Positions 33,273-42,308 of a stretch of DNA of 64,000 nt are shown in pieces. The DNA is from Streptomyces wedmorensis (lineage in GTDB: Bacteria > Actinomycetota > Actinomycetes > Streptomycetales > Streptomycetaceae). The first letter of the stretch is position 1. Every line of letters begins with the position of its first letter. The DNA lies in NCBI RefSeq assembly GCF_000716445.1, contig NZ_JNWK01000007.1, forward strand, positions 1 to 64,000, in the 5' to 3' direction. Made by a program: the position numbers and the translations under genes. A model generated the notes under the pieces. It searched no databases, was not told the DNA's origin, and worked only from the letters and a program-made list of their open reading frames with translations.

Positions 33273-33300
33273 CGTTGTGGCGCCGGGTGGCGCCCGCGGT

Positions 33301-33336
33301 GAAAGGGCGGGACGTTCTCGGACGTCCCGCCCTTTC
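33301..33336 (-). terminator. Hairpin terminator of the GNAT gene
   Basis: GAAAGGGCGGGACGT (33301-33315) pairs perfectly with 33322-33336 around a 6-base loop, 24 bases past the stop of the minus-strand acetyltransferase. With the tRNA hairpin it forms back-to-back terminators. Confidence 0.8.
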
Positions 33337-33359
33337 GCGTGCGGTGGGGTGAGGCCGGC

Positions 33360-33836
33360 TCAGAGGGGCTTCGCGTAGCAACGGCTGTTGGGGTAGTGGC
33401 GGTAGTGGCCGAACTTGGGGGCGGGGACGTAGCCGCTGGAGAGGTAGAGGGAGATGGCCTCGGGTTGGGCGGTGCCGGTTTCGAGGACCATGCGGGTGCG
33501 GCCGGCGGCGCGGGCGTCGGATTCGAGGGCGGCGAGGATGCGGCGGGCGAGGCCGAGGCCGCGGGCTTCGGGGACGACGTACATGCGCTTGAGCTCGGCG
33601 TCGCCGTCGGAGTAGTTCTCGGGGTTGGCGTCCTGGGTGCGCCAGCCGCCGGAGGCGAGGGGGGTGCCGTCCTCGTCGTAGGCGAGGAGGTAGAGGCCGT
33701 GGGGCGGGGTGAACATCGCCGCGTCCAGGGGTGTGACATCGCCCTCGTCGCCGTAGCGGACGGCGTACTCGGCCTGGACGGCGTCCTGGAGTTTGACGGC
33801 GTCCGGGTGGTCATAGGGCGTGGGCTGGATGTTCAT
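33360..33836 (-). CDS. GNAT family N-acetyltransferase
   Basis: The 158-residue protein has the GNAT fold: LLAYDEDGTPLASGGWR, the acetyl-CoA loop LKRMYVVPEARGLGLARRILAALE, and ISLYLSSGYVPAPKFGHYRHY at the C-terminus. The substrate is unknown. ATG 33836 (MNIQPTPYDHP) is preferred over an ATG eight codons upstream (33860). It is a single gene divergent from xthA, with only 50 bases between the starts, so promoters overlap. Confidence 0.88.
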   Translation of the reverse strand: MNIQPTPYDHPDAVKLQDAVQAEYAVRYGDEGDVTPLDAAMFTPPHGLYLLAYDEDGTPLASGGWRTQDANPENYSDGDAELKRMYVVPEARGLGLARRILAALESDARAAGRTRMVLETGTAQPEAISLYLSSGYVPAPKFGHYRHYPNSRCYAKPL

Positions 33837-33886
33837 GCGGAATATCGTACATGTATGCACCAGGCGGGTGTCGGTATTCTCCCGGG

Positions 33887-34690
33887 ATGCTCACTGTCAC
33901 GACCGCGAATGTCAATGGTCTCCGTGCCGCCGCCAAGAAGGGCTTCGTCGAGTGGCTGGCCGGCACCTCGGCCGATGCCGTCTGCCTCCAGGAGGTGCGC
34001 GCCGAGGAGGCGCAGCTGCCCGCCGAGGTGCGGGCGCCCGAGGGATGGTTCACCGTCCACGCGCCGGCCGCGGCCAAGGGGCGCGCCGGGGTCTCCCTGT
34101 ACACACGGCGCGAGCCCGACCGGGTCCGCGTCGGCTTCGGGTCGGAGGAGTTCGACGGCAGCGGCCGCTACGTCGAGGCCGACCTGCCCGGCGTGACCGT
34201 CGCCAGCCTCTACCTGCCGTCGGGCGAGGTCGGCACCGAGCGCCAGGACGAGAAGTACCGGTTCATGGGCGAGTTCCTGCCCTACCTCAAGGAGCTCAGG
34301 GGGCGGGCCGCCGCCGACGGGCGCGAGGTCGTCGTCTGCGGCGACTGGAACATCGCCCACCGCGAGGCCGACCTCAAGAACTGGAAGTCCAACAAGAAGA
34401 ACGCCGGCTTCCTGCCCGAGGAGCGGGAGTGGCTGGGGCGGGTCCTCGAGGAGGGCGAGGGCGGTTACGTCGACGTCGTCCGCGCCCTGCACCCCGAGCA
34501 GGAGGGCCCCTACTCCTGGTGGTCCTACCGCGGCCGTGCCTTCGACAACGACAGCGGCTGGCGCATCGACTACCAGATCGCCACGCCCGGTCTCGCTGCC
34601 AAGGCCGTGAAGGCGTACGTCGAGCGCGCCGCCACCCACGAGGAGCGCTGGAGCGACCACGCACCCGTGACCGCCGTCTACGACCTGTAG
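33887..34690 (+). CDS. xthA: Exodeoxyribonuclease III
   Basis: The 267-residue protein belongs to the Mg-dependent endonuclease/exonuclease/phosphatase family and acts as an AP endonuclease and 3'-5' exonuclease in base excision repair. Motifs: TVTTANVNGLRAA, the catalytic LQEVRAEE Glu, GDWNIAHREADLKNWK, and RIDYQIATPGL with WSDHAPVTAVYDL at the end (catalytic Asp-His). ATG 33887 follows CCCGGG; the in-frame start at 33851 adds an unlikely segment. It is followed by the two-component pair after a 56-base gap. Confidence 0.93.
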   Translation: MLTVTTANVNGLRAAAKKGFVEWLAGTSADAVCLQEVRAEEAQLPAEVRAPEGWFTVHAPAAAKGRAGVSLYTRREPDRVRVGFGSEEFDGSGRYVEADLPGVTVASLYLPSGEVGTERQDEKYRFMGEFLPYLKELRGRAAADGREVVVCGDWNIAHREADLKNWKSNKKNAGFLPEEREWLGRVLEEGEGGYVDVVRALHPEQEGPYSWWSYRGRAFDNDSGWRIDYQIATPGLAAKAVKAYVERAATHEERWSDHAPVTAVYDL

Positions 34691-34746
34691 CGCCTTTCCG
34701 CGCGGTACCGTGCCGGTAAAGGGGCGGAACCGGGTGGGGAGAGTCG

Positions 34747-35451
34747 TTGAGTGCGCGCATTCTGATCGCCGAGGACGACGAAAAGCAGTCGCGGCTGATT
34801 CGGATCTATCTGGAACGAGAAGGAAATACCGTCCAGGTCGTCGCCGATGGGCGGTCCGCATTGGAAAAGGTGCGTTCCGTACGGCCGGATCTCGTCGTCC
34901 TCGACGTGATGCTGCCCTTCGTCGACGGCCTCGACGTGTGCCGCATCCTGCGCTCCGAGGGATCGGACGTGCCGATCCTCCTGCTGACCGCGCGCAGCAC
35001 CGAGGAGGACATGCTCCTCGGCCTCGACCTCGGCGCCGACGACTACCTCACCAAGCCCTACAGTCCGCGCGAACTGACCGCCCGGGTCCGCGCGCTCCTG
35101 CGCCGGTCCCGGGCGACCGGCGCCGCCACCCGCGACGCACTGCTGCGGGTCGGCGCCGTGGAGCTCGACACGGCCCGCTTCGAGGTCCGCGTCGCCGGCC
35201 GGCCCGTCGCCCTCACCTCCAAGGAGTTCTCCCTCCTGGAGGCCCTCGCCCGCGAACCCGGCCGGGTCTTCTCCCGCGCCCAGATCATCGAGCGGGTCTT
35301 CGGCTTCGACAGCGACGTCCTGGAACGCACGGTCGACGCCCATGTGCGCAACCTCCGGCTGAAGCTGGAGCCCGACCCGGCCCGCCCCCGCCACCTGGAG
35401 ACCGTGTACGGACGCGGCTACCGCCTCTCGGACGGCGGGGCACGGGCGTGA
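34747..35451 (+). CDS. OmpR-family response regulator
   Basis: The 234-residue protein has a receiver domain (ILIAEDDEKQSRLIRIYLE, phosphoacceptor Asp in LVVLDVMLPFVDGLD, KPYSPRELTARVRALLRR) and an OmpR/PhoB winged helix (LTSKEFSLLEALAREPGRVF, TVDAHVRNLRLKLEPDP, TVYGRGYRL). The start is TTG 34747 behind GGGGAGAG. Its stop overlaps the kinase start (GTGA 35448-35451), so the two are coupled. The pair converges on the minus-strand lipoprotein-ABC operon, which is a likely target. Confidence 0.93.
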   Translation: MSARILIAEDDEKQSRLIRIYLEREGNTVQVVADGRSALEKVRSVRPDLVVLDVMLPFVDGLDVCRILRSEGSDVPILLLTARSTEEDMLLGLDLGADDYLTKPYSPRELTARVRALLRRSRATGAATRDALLRVGAVELDTARFEVRVAGRPVALTSKEFSLLEALAREPGRVFSRAQIIERVFGFDSDVLERTVDAHVRNLRLKLEPDPARPRHLETVYGRGYRLSDGGARA

Positions 35452-37118
35452 GCTTCCGCCTCCGCGTCCTCGCCCTCGTCCTGCTCGTCGCCGTCGCCGC
35501 CACTTCCGCCACCGCCTGGCTCACCCTGCGCCAGGCCGGCAGCCAGGTCCGCGAGTCCGCCGCGGCCGACCGCCAGTCCCTCGCCGCCATCACCGAACAG
35601 CTCCGCGCCTACGGCGCGGGCCACGGCACCTGGGACGGCGTCGCCGCCACCGTGCGCGCCCTCGCCGAGAAGACCGGGCAGCGCATCCGGATCGGCACCG
35701 ACCGGCAGGGCCAGATCGCCGACTCCGACACCCTCCTCGGCCGCGACCCGCGACCCGGCGGCACCGCGCCCGCGCTCCTCGTCGACCCGAGGCACCGCCT
35801 GGAGTTCCCCGCGGCCTGGGAGGAGGGATCCATGCGCAAGGTGACGGCCCCCGTGATCGCCCGCTACAACGCCAACGTCACCTACGCCGCCTGCCTCACC
35901 CGGGTCGGTCACCGGGTCACCGTCCTGCCCGGCAAGTTCGGCATCCCGCTCTTCCAGGACGGCGGGAAGGCCCCGGGCGGCGTGCCGGGGGCGGCACCGT
36001 GCACCGATGCCGCCCCGGGTGCCCCGCGCCCCGCCGACGTCCTCGCGGCCGACGGCTGCCGCGCCCCCCACAAGGCCGACACCCTCGCCTGTCTGCGCCG
36101 CGTCTTCACCGAACGGACCGCCGCCGTCGCCCCCCAGCCGCTCACCGTCCGCCTCGGCGCCGTCGACGACGCCGGGCAGAGCCTCGCGGTCGGCCCCGCG
36201 ATCGGCGTCGCCGCCGGGGTCACCGCCGCCGCCATCGCCTGCGCCCTGCTGCTCAGCCGGACCGTGCTCCGTCCCGTACGCGCCCTCACGGCGGCCTCGC
36301 GGGGGCTCGGCGAGGGCGACCTCGGGCGCAGGGTGCCGGCGTCGGGCCGGGACGAGATCGCCGAGCTGGGCCGGTCCTTCAACCGGATGGCCGGCTCCCT
36401 CCAGGACAGCGAGGAGCGGCAGCGCCGGCTCGTCGGCGACATCGCCCACGAGCTGCGGACCCCCCTCGCCAATCTGCGCGGCTACCTGGAGGCCCTGCGC
36501 GACGGGGTCCTCCAGGCCGACGCCGAGCTGCTCGACTCGCTCCACGAGGAGGTGCTGCTCCAGCAGCGGATCGTGGACGACCTCCAGGACCTCGCGCTCG
36601 CCGAGGCGGGCGCCCTCACGTACCACCGCAGGCCCCTGGACGCCCGGGAGCTCGTCGAGGCCTGCCGGACCGCGCACAGTGCCCGGGCGGCGGCCGCCGG
36701 GGTGGCCCTCGACGTGGTGGGCGCGGGCCCCGGCACCGTACGGCTGCACGGGGACCCCGACCGGCTGCGGCAGGCGCTGGGCAACCTGGTCGGCAACGCG
36801 GTGCGGCACACGGCGCCCGGAGGCGGGGTGCGGCTAGAACTCGCCGAGCGGGACGAGATGGTGCGGATCGCCGTCCGGGACACCGGCGGCGGGATCCCGG
36901 CCGCCGATCTGCCCCGGCTCTTCGACCGGTTCTGGCGGGCGGACGCGGCCCGCGGCCGGGCCACCGGTGGCAGCGGCCTCGGCCTCTCGATCGCCCGCCA
37001 GATCGTCGCCGACCACCACGGGGCCGTCGAGGTGGCGAGCGAGGTGGGCATCGGCTCGGTCTTCACGATCGTGCTGCCGTCCCCGCGGAATCCGGGGAGT
37101 TCCGGGAAAACCGAATAA
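35448..37118 (+). CDS. Sensor histidine kinase with Cys-containing extracellular domain
   Basis: The 556-residue kinase has an N-terminal helix (VLALVLLVAVAATSATAWL), an extracellular sensor of about 220 residues, a second helix (GVAAGVTAAAIACALLLSRTV), a HAMP domain, the HisKA H-box VGDIAHELRTPLANLRGYLE, and N, G1 and G2 boxes (NLVGNAVRHT, DTGGGIP, GGSGLGLSIARQIV). The sensor holds four cysteines (YAACLT, APCTD, DGCRA, ACLRR) that could form disulfides or sense redox state. The inducing signal is unknown. The gene ends in a long repeat-rich gap before the convergent permease gene. Confidence 0.92.
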   Translation: MSFRLRVLALVLLVAVAATSATAWLTLRQAGSQVRESAAADRQSLAAITEQLRAYGAGHGTWDGVAATVRALAEKTGQRIRIGTDRQGQIADSDTLLGRDPRPGGTAPALLVDPRHRLEFPAAWEEGSMRKVTAPVIARYNANVTYAACLTRVGHRVTVLPGKFGIPLFQDGGKAPGGVPGAAPCTDAAPGAPRPADVLAADGCRAPHKADTLACLRRVFTERTAAVAPQPLTVRLGAVDDAGQSLAVGPAIGVAAGVTAAAIACALLLSRTVLRPVRALTAASRGLGEGDLGRRVPASGRDEIAELGRSFNRMAGSLQDSEERQRRLVGDIAHELRTPLANLRGYLEALRDGVLQADAELLDSLHEEVLLQQRIVDDLQDLALAEAGALTYHRRPLDARELVEACRTAHSARAAAAGVALDVVGAGPGTVRLHGDPDRLRQALGNLVGNAVRHTAPGGGVRLELAERDEMVRIAVRDTGGGIPAADLPRLFDRFWRADAARGRATGGSGLGLSIARQIVADHHGAVEVASEVGIGSVFTIVLPSPRNPGSSGKTE

Positions 37119-37168
37119 CTCCCGGGGAATCGCCGAGAAGTGTGAATTCGGCAGCATCGCGGAGACGG

Positions 37169-37196
37169 GCGGATAGCGGATAGCGGATAGCGGATG
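37169..37196. repeat. 7-bp tandem repeat
   Basis: Three copies of GCGGATA and one GCGGATG lie in tandem in the gap 37119-37374 between the kinase and the convergent permease gene. Confidence 0.85.
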
Positions 37197-37233
37197 GCGG
37201 GGGAGGGGGAATTCCCGCGGAGCCGGGACAAGG

Positions 37234-37308
37234 CGCCGGGAAAGGGTCGGAGTAAGGGGTCGGAATAAGGGGCCGGAGTAAGGGCTGGGATACGAGCCGG
37301 GAAAGGGT
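37234..37308. repeat. Imperfect 12-13 bp direct repeats
   Basis: Units of the form AAGGGGTCGGAGT recur about four times (AAGGGTCGGAGT, AAGGGGTCGGAAT, AAGGGGCCGGAGT, AAGGGCTGGGAT), flanked by two copies of GCCGGGAAAGGGT. No gene is seen here; the block may act in transcription termination between convergent operons or be slippage debris. Confidence 0.6.
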
Positions 37309-37374
37309 GCCGGGGAATCTGCTTCCGGTGGCGCCGGATTGGCCGGAGTCGGCGCCGCCGGGGCGGGAGGGGCG

Positions 37375-38616
37375 TCAGGTGCCGGCCAGGGCGACGGTCG
37401 GGGCCAGGCGGCTGGCGCGTACTGCTGGATAGAGGCCGGCGAGCATGCCGATGAGGAGGGTGGCGCCCACTCCGGTGGCGGTGGCCCATACCGGGACGAC
37501 CGTGGGCCAGACCCTGCTGAGGGCGTAGGCCGCGGTGATGAGGGTGCCGAGGACGGTGCCGCCGAGGCCGCCGATGACGGAGAGCAGCAGGGACTCGGTG
37601 ACGAACTGGGCGCGGATCTGGCCCCGGGTGGCGCCGAGGGCACGGCGGAGCCCGATCTCGGGGCGGCGTTCCAGGACGGAGATCACCATGGTGTTGCCGA
37701 CCCCGACGCCGCCGACGAGGAGTGCGACCCCGCCGAGGCCGAGCAGCAGACCGGTGAGGGCCGACTCGGTGGCTTCGCGGGCGGCGAGCGCGTCCGAGGG
37801 GCGGGAGACCTGGACCTCGGAGGGGCTCTCCGGGTCGGCGGTGGCCGGGAGCACCGCCCGTACCGCCGCGACGGCGCTGTCGTCGGTGCGGACGTACACC
37901 GTCGAGGGGTGACCGTCGAACCGCAGGTACGTGCGGGCCGCGGGCCAGCCGACGAGCGCGGCACCGTCCAGTTCGGGAGCGAGCGGTACGGGGTCGAGGA
38001 CGCCGATCAGGGAGAACCAGTGGTCCCCGATCCGGACCCGGGTCCCCGGGGCGTACACGTCGAGCCGCTGGGCGGCGGTCGCGCCGAGGACGACCGCCGG
38101 GTAGCGCGCGGTCGCCGCGTCCAGCCAGCGGCCGCGGTGGAGGCGGCCGCCGACGGCGGGGAGCAGGCCGTCGTCGGCCGCGAGGACGGCGAGGGAGCCG
38201 GTCCGGCCGACGGCGATCCGCTCGTTGCGGTAGACGTGGGCCTCGACGGCCCCGGTGGCGGCGACCTCGCGGACCGGCGGCACGCGGCCGATCATGCGGA
38301 CCGCGTCGGCCGGCAGTTTCGTCTGCTCCCCGCCGAGGGCGGAGCCGGGGGCGACCCGGAGCAGGTTGGTGCCGAGTGCGTCGAGTCGGCGGTCGACCTC
38401 CGCCCGGCCCGAGCCGGAGATGCCGACCACCGCGATCATGGCGGCGACGCCGATCGCGATGCCGAGGGCGGAGAGGAAGACGCGCAGCGGGCGGGTGCGC
38501 AGGCCGGTGCCGCCGAGCCGGATCACGTCGGCGGGGCGGAGCCGGGCCGGGCGGAGCGGTCCGTCGTCCCGGGCGCCGCGCCTGCCGTGCCTTCCCCTTC
38601 GGGGGGCGGGGATCAT
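37375..38616 (-). CDS. MacB/FtsX-type ABC transporter permease
   Basis: The 413-residue protein has four membrane helices: one near the N-terminus ([24 protein letters not shown]), a large extracytoplasmic domain, and three at the C-terminus ([61 protein letters not shown]). The [22 protein letters not shown] coupling helix is typical of MacB/FtsX permeases, which work mechanically rather than as channels. It overlaps the ATPase gene by 4 bases and is last in the operon. Likely role: export or resistance to peptides at the envelope. Confidence 0.93.
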   Translation of the reverse strand: MIPAPRRGRHGRRGARDDGPLRPARLRPADVIRLGGTGLRTRPLRVFLSALGIAIGVAAMIAVVGISGSGRAEVDRRLDALGTNLLRVAPGSALGGEQTKLPADAVRMIGRVPPVREVAATGAVEAHVYRNERIAVGRTGSLAVLAADDGLLPAVGGRLHRGRWLDAATARYPAVVLGATAAQRLDVYAPGTRVRIGDHWFSLIGVLDPVPLAPELDGAALVGWPAARTYLRFDGHPSTVYVRTDDSAVAAVRAVLPATADPESPSEVQVSRPSDALAAREATESALTGLLLGLGGVALLVGGVGVGNTMVISVLERRPEIGLRRALGATRGQIRAQFVTESLLLSVIGGLGGTVLGTLITAAYALSRVWPTVVPVWATATGVGATLLIGMLAGLYPAVRASRLAPTVALAGT

Positions 38617-39329
38617 CCGAGCGCTCCGATCGGGGGTTCGGCGGCGGTGTCGGCGACCACCCGGCCGTCCCGCATCTCGATGCGGCGGGGCAGCGCGGCC
38701 GCGATCTCGCGGTCGTGGGTGATGACCACGACGGTGGTGCCCGCCGCGTTCAGCTCGCGCAGGAGCGCCAGGACCGCGGCGCCGGACGCGGAGTCCAGGT
38801 TTCCGGTCGGTTCGTCGGCGAGCAGCACCGCCGGTTCGCCGACCACCGCCCGGGCCACCGCGACCCGTTGGCGTTCGCCGCCGGACAGCTGGTGCGGGAG
38901 GTGGTGGAGGCGGTGGCCGAGGCCGACGCGGGCCAGGGCCGCGGCCGCGCGGGAGCGGCGGCGGCGCAGCGGGACCCCGGCGTACAGCAGGCCGTCCGCG
39001 ACCGCGTCGAGGACCGGGACGCCGACCGCCAGGTGGAACTGCTGGAAGACGAAGCCGATCCGCCCGGCCCGCAGCGCGGAGACCTCCCGGTCCGTGAGGG
39101 CGGCCACGTCGTGCCCGTCGACCAGGACCGAGCCGGCGGAGGGCCGGTCGAGGCTGCCCATCAGGTTCAGCATGCTGGACTTCCCCGAGCCCGACGGGCC
39201 GACGATCGCGACGAGTTCGCCCCGCCGGACCCGCAGCGTCACGTCCCGGACCGCCGGGACCCCGCCGGGGTACGTCTTCGAGACCGCCCGGAACTCGACG
39301 ACCGGAGTCCCGTTGCCGGTGTCGCTCAC
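38613..39329 (-). CDS. MacB/LolD-type ABC transporter ATPase
   Basis: The 238-residue ATPase shows Walker [19 protein letters not shown], the Q-loop FVFQQFHL, signature [16 protein letters not shown], Walker [13 protein letters not shown] and the H-loop VVVITHD. It powers the adjacent permease. GTG 39329 overlaps the adaptor stop (GTGA), and its own stop overlaps the permease start, so the three are translationally coupled. No fusion is present. Confidence 0.95.
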   Translation of the reverse strand: MSDTGNGTPVVEFRAVSKTYPGGVPAVRDVTLRVRRGELVAIVGPSGSGKSSMLNLMGSLDRPSAGSVLVDGHDVAALTDREVSALRAGRIGFVFQQFHLAVGVPVLDAVADGLLYAGVPLRRRRSRAAAALARVGLGHRLHHLPHQLSGGERQRVAVARAVVGEPAVLLADEPTGNLDSASGAAVLALLRELNAAGTTVVVITHDREIAAALPRRIEMRDGRVVADTAAEPPIGALG

Positions 39330-40795
39330 TGCGGGATCCTCGCCTTCATGCCCTCGCGGAGAGCCGGGCCGCTCACCTCGACCATGCCGTCGGCGAAGAG
39401 GCCCGTCCGGGCGGCGACGAAGCGGCCGTCCGGGGTCTCCAGGCCGTGCCCGCCCTCGGCGAGCGCCACCAGGGCCGCGACCGGGACGGTCAGGACGTTC
39501 TCGCGGCGCCTGCCCGTGTACTCGACGGTGACGGGGCCGCTCTCCAGGCGGCCGAGGGCCCCCTGGTCGGGGACGGTGATCGTGACCGGGAGCGTCGGGG
39601 GCGTGTTCCCCGCGCCTCCCTCGGGTGCGGTCGCCTGCCTGCCCACCGAGGCGACCTCGCCCCGTACGGGGTTTCCGTCGGGCAGGATGACGGTGACGCC
39701 GGTGCCGCGCACGGCCCAGGAGGCCTCCTGCGCCGACGCGTTGACGACGACCTTGCGGGTGGTGCCGGTGTAGGTCAGGGCGTTGTCGCCGGCGGCCGCG
39801 CCGAGCCGGACGCCGGGTTGGCCGATGCGGATCCGGCCGGAGGCGTAGACGACGTCGCCGAGGCCGATCCGGCCGGTCTCGGGCACGCCGAGGGCCTTCT
39901 GCCAGCGTTTGACGGCCCGTTCGGTGCCGGACGTGAAGTTCTCGTCGACGGTGAAGCCGGTGTAGCCGAGCGCGGCGAGGTTGGACTCGAACTGGAGGAC
40001 GTCCATGCCCCGGAGCGGCTCCGGGGTGGCGGCCGGGGCGCCGGAGGACGGGGGCGGGGTGGTGTCCGTGCCCGTGCCCGTGCCCGTGCCCGTGTCCATG
40101 CCCTTGCCCGTACGCGGGTCCGTGGCGCCGTCCGTGCTCCCGCCCGCCGCGCCGCCGTCCGTGTTTCCTCCGGTGCCGCCCTTGCCGTCTGTGGTGCCCG
40201 GGCTCGGGGGTGCCGGGGAGCCGGCCTCCGGGGTGGTGGTGCTCGTCGTCAGGCCCAGTTCGCGGTACATCGGGAGGGTGCCGTAGAGCAGCACCACCGG
40301 GCGGTCGTCCACCCGGAGCAGGGTGTCGCCGCGTTCGGCGGTGGCGCCGGCCTCCGGGAGCCAGGTGACGGTGCCGGTGGCCTTCACCGGTGCCGGTATC
40401 TCGGCCCCGTACCCCAACGTGCCCTCGACCTTGGTTCGTTCGACCAGGGTGGTGCGGGTGACGGTGATCGTGGAGCCCGTCCGGGGCGGGGCGGTGGGGG
40501 CCTCGCCGCCGCCGCCGAGGCCGAGCGCGCCGACGGCGGCGACCGCCGTGACCGCCACGAGGGCGGCGGCGAGGAGGGCCGTACGGCTCCGCCGGCGACC
40601 GGGCGCGCGCGGGGGAGCCGTCCCCTCCGGTGGCGGCTCCGCCTCGGCGCCCGCTCCCGGGCCCGGCTGCGGGCCTGCCTTCGTGCTCGCAGCCGGGCCC
40701 GCTCCCGTACCCGGCTGCGGGCTCGCCTCCGTGCCCGCTCCCGTGCCCGGATCCGGGGGTGGTGTCGTGCCGGTGTCCGTGAACATCCCGCTCAT
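39326..40795 (-). CDS. Efflux adaptor with peptidoglycan-binding domain
   Basis: The 489-residue protein has a long Pro/Gly-rich cytoplasmic start, one membrane helix ([21 protein letters not shown]), then a HlyD/MacA-like barrel ([22 protein letters not shown]) interrupted by a Gly/Thr-rich linker and a PG_binding_1 domain ([35 protein letters not shown]). It probably links the MacB-like ABC pump to the cell wall. The linker includes a GT repeat encoded by tandem ACGGGC units near 40065-40100. It lies three bases after the lipoprotein stop. Confidence 0.88.
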   Translation of the reverse strand: MSGMFTDTGTTPPPDPGTGAGTEASPQPGTGAGPAASTKAGPQPGPGAGAEAEPPPEGTAPPRAPGRRRSRTALLAAALVAVTAVAAVGALGLGGGGEAPTAPPRTGSTITVTRTTLVERTKVEGTLGYGAEIPAPVKATGTVTWLPEAGATAERGDTLLRVDDRPVVLLYGTLPMYRELGLTTSTTTPEAGSPAPPSPGTTDGKGGTGGNTDGGAAGGSTDGATDPRTGKGMDTGTGTGTGTDTTPPPSSGAPAATPEPLRGMDVLQFESNLAALGYTGFTVDENFTSGTERAVKRWQKALGVPETGRIGLGDVVYASGRIRIGQPGVRLGAAAGDNALTYTGTTRKVVVNASAQEASWAVRGTGVTVILPDGNPVRGEVASVGRQATAPEGGAGNTPPTLPVTITVPDQGALGRLESGPVTVEYTGRRRENVLTVPVAALVALAEGGHGLETPDGRFVAARTGLFADGMVEVSGPALREGMKARIPQ

Positions 40796-40798
40796 CGC

Positions 40799-41383
40799 TC
40801 AGCCCTTGCCCGGGCCCTGGTCGACCGGCTGGCCGATGATCGGGGCGCAGGTGCGGGCGGCCTGTTTGGCGGCGGCGGTGGTCGAGTCCCACTGGACGTC
40901 GCCGTAGACGTTGCCGTCGGGTGCGGGGTCGGGGAAGTCGGGGGCGCCGTTCTTCTGCATGCAGTCGGCGAAGGCGAACTGCGTCTTGATCTGCTCGGGG
41001 GTGAGCTTGGGGGCGAGCCTGCGCTCGATCTCCTCGGGTACCGGAGGGCTGAGCGGGGCACACTTCTCCGAGGCCGTGCGGAAGGTCGGGTTCTTCTTGA
41101 GGGCCACGCCGTCGCCGAGGTCGACCTGACCGTTCGCGTCGGGGTCGGGGGCGTCGATGCCGTTCTCGCGCAGGCACTTCACGTAGGCCCTGCGGCCTTC
41201 GACGTACGCGGCGACCTCGTCCTTCCCGCTGCCGGACGCCTGGCCGGCGGTCGTGCCGCCGGACGTCGCGCCGTCGCCGGCCGTCGGGATCCTTCCGGCC
41301 TCGCCGCCGCCGTCCCCGCAGCCGGTCAGCGCGAACGCCACGACGGCGGCGGCCGCGGCGAGCAGCACCCGGTTGGTCCTCAT
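40799..41383 (-). CDS. Lipoprotein with two Cys-paired repeats
   Basis: The 194-residue protein has a signal peptide ending in the lipobox ALTGC and is thus a membrane-anchored outer-face lipoprotein. The mature part holds two related modules: [15 protein letters not shown]...SEKCAPLSP and [16 protein letters not shown]...ARTCAPIIG, each with two cysteines that may form a disulfide. I do not recognise a named family. ATG 41383 has GGGAG upstream; an upstream start at 41455 is unlikely. It is first in the operon with the adaptor and ABC genes and could be a sensor or substrate-binding accessory. Confidence 0.82.
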   Translation of the reverse strand: MRTNRVLLAAAAAVVAFALTGCGDGGGEAGRIPTAGDGATSGGTTAGQASGSGKDEVAAYVEGRRAYVKCLRENGIDAPDPDANGQVDLGDGVALKKNPTFRTASEKCAPLSPPVPEEIERRLAPKLTPEQIKTQFAFADCMQKNGAPDFPDPAPDGNVYGDVQWDSTTAAAKQAARTCAPIIGQPVDQGPGKG

Positions 41384-41455
41384 CGGTTCTCCCGTTCCTC
41401 CGGTGGGGCCCGGCCGCGAGTGCGGGGGGCGGACCGACCGTAGGGCGGAGGTCAT

Positions 41456-41473
41456 GAAGAACTTTCGAAGAAC
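41456..41473. promoter_or_regulatory. 11-bp spaced direct repeat, candidate OmpR-type site
   Basis: GAAGAAC occurs at 41456-41462 and 41467-41473, exactly 11 bases apart, 73-90 bases upstream of the lipoprotein start. OmpR/PhoB-type regulators bind head-to-tail repeats with this period. The response regulator at 34747 is the obvious candidate. Confidence 0.45.
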
Positions 41474-41499
41474 CTGTCAGGCGGTCATGAGGCCCGGGA

Positions 41500-42180
41500 T
41501 CAGGGGGTGTCGCGCAGGTGGCGGTCGAGGGCCATGGAGAGTTCGGCCTCGACGACGCTCTTGGCGAGCGGGCGGAGCCGCCGGACGTCCTCCTCGCCGG
41601 CGTGCGCGCGCAGCAGCTCGGTGAAGAGCTGCGCGAGGGCGTCGGCGTGCTCGCGGACGCGGGCGCCCGCCTTGAGGACCTCGGCGAGGGGGACGCCCTC
41701 GCGGACGAGGGCGGCGGAGACGTCGAGGAGGCGGCGGCTGATGTGGATGATCTCCTCGCCGTCGGTGACGAGGTAGCCGAGGTCGAGGGCGGCGGCCAGG
41801 TTCTCGGGGGTGACCTCGCCGGCGAAGTGGTCGGCGAGCTCCTCCGGGGTGAGGCGGACGGGCTCCTCCTCGCTGGGGGCGCCGAGGGCGAGGACCTCGC
41901 GGACGTTGCGGCCGCTCTCGAAGGCGGTGGTGAGGTCGGCGATGCCGTTGAGGGTGTGGCCGCGCTCCAGGAGGGCGGCGATGGTGCGGAGCCTGGCCAG
42001 GTGCTGCTCGTCGTACCAGGCGATGCGGCCTTCGCGGCGGGGCGGCGGGATCAGGCCGCGTTCGCGGTAGAAGCGCAGGGTGCGCACGGTGATGCCGGCG
42101 GCGCTCGCCAGCTCCGCCATGCGGTACTCGCGCACGCCGGAGTCCGGGTGCGCGCTGTCGGGTCCTGATCCTTCTGCCAC
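41500..42180 (-). CDS. MerR-family transcriptional regulator
   Basis: The 226-residue protein has the MerR winged helix ([33 protein letters not shown], about residues 18-50) followed by [24 protein letters not shown] and a helical effector region of about 110 residues with no Cys cluster for metal binding. It likely senses an organic compound. It is divergent from the monooxygenase operon, and twin palindromes lie between them, so it probably controls that operon and itself. Confidence 0.9.
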   Translation of the reverse strand: MAEGSGPDSAHPDSGVREYRMAELASAAGITVRTLRFYRERGLIPPPRREGRIAWYDEQHLARLRTIAALLERGHTLNGIADLTTAFESGRNVREVLALGAPSEEEPVRLTPEELADHFAGEVTPENLAAALDLGYLVTDGEEIIHISRRLLDVSAALVREGVPLAEVLKAGARVREHADALAQLFTELLRAHAGEEDVRRLRPLAKSVVEAELSMALDRHLRDTP

Positions 42181-42197
42181 GTCGCCAGCCTATGTTG

Positions 42198-42240
42198 TAC
42201 CGCCGGTAACTTTCCCTCGCCGTACCCCTACCGCTCGGTA
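42198..42240. promoter_or_regulatory. Twin palindromes TACCG-N(1-2)-CGGTA
   Basis: TACCGCCGGTA (42198-42208) and TACCGCTCGGTA (42229-42240) share identical half sites and start 31 bases apart, about three helical turns. They sit between the MerR regulator and the monooxygenase operon. A regulator binding both could control divergent transcription; which protein binds is inferred. Confidence 0.5.
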
Positions 42241-42308
42241 TGCAGCTGCTCTACAGTCCCGATTGTGCCAGTGATTGCTGGCGGAGTGGGCCGGGCGCGG
42301 GAGGCGGC

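Noticed and set aside
37119..37374. Small ORFs in the gap between the kinase and the permease
   Set aside because: They consist of repeats and have no ribosome site or conserved sequence.
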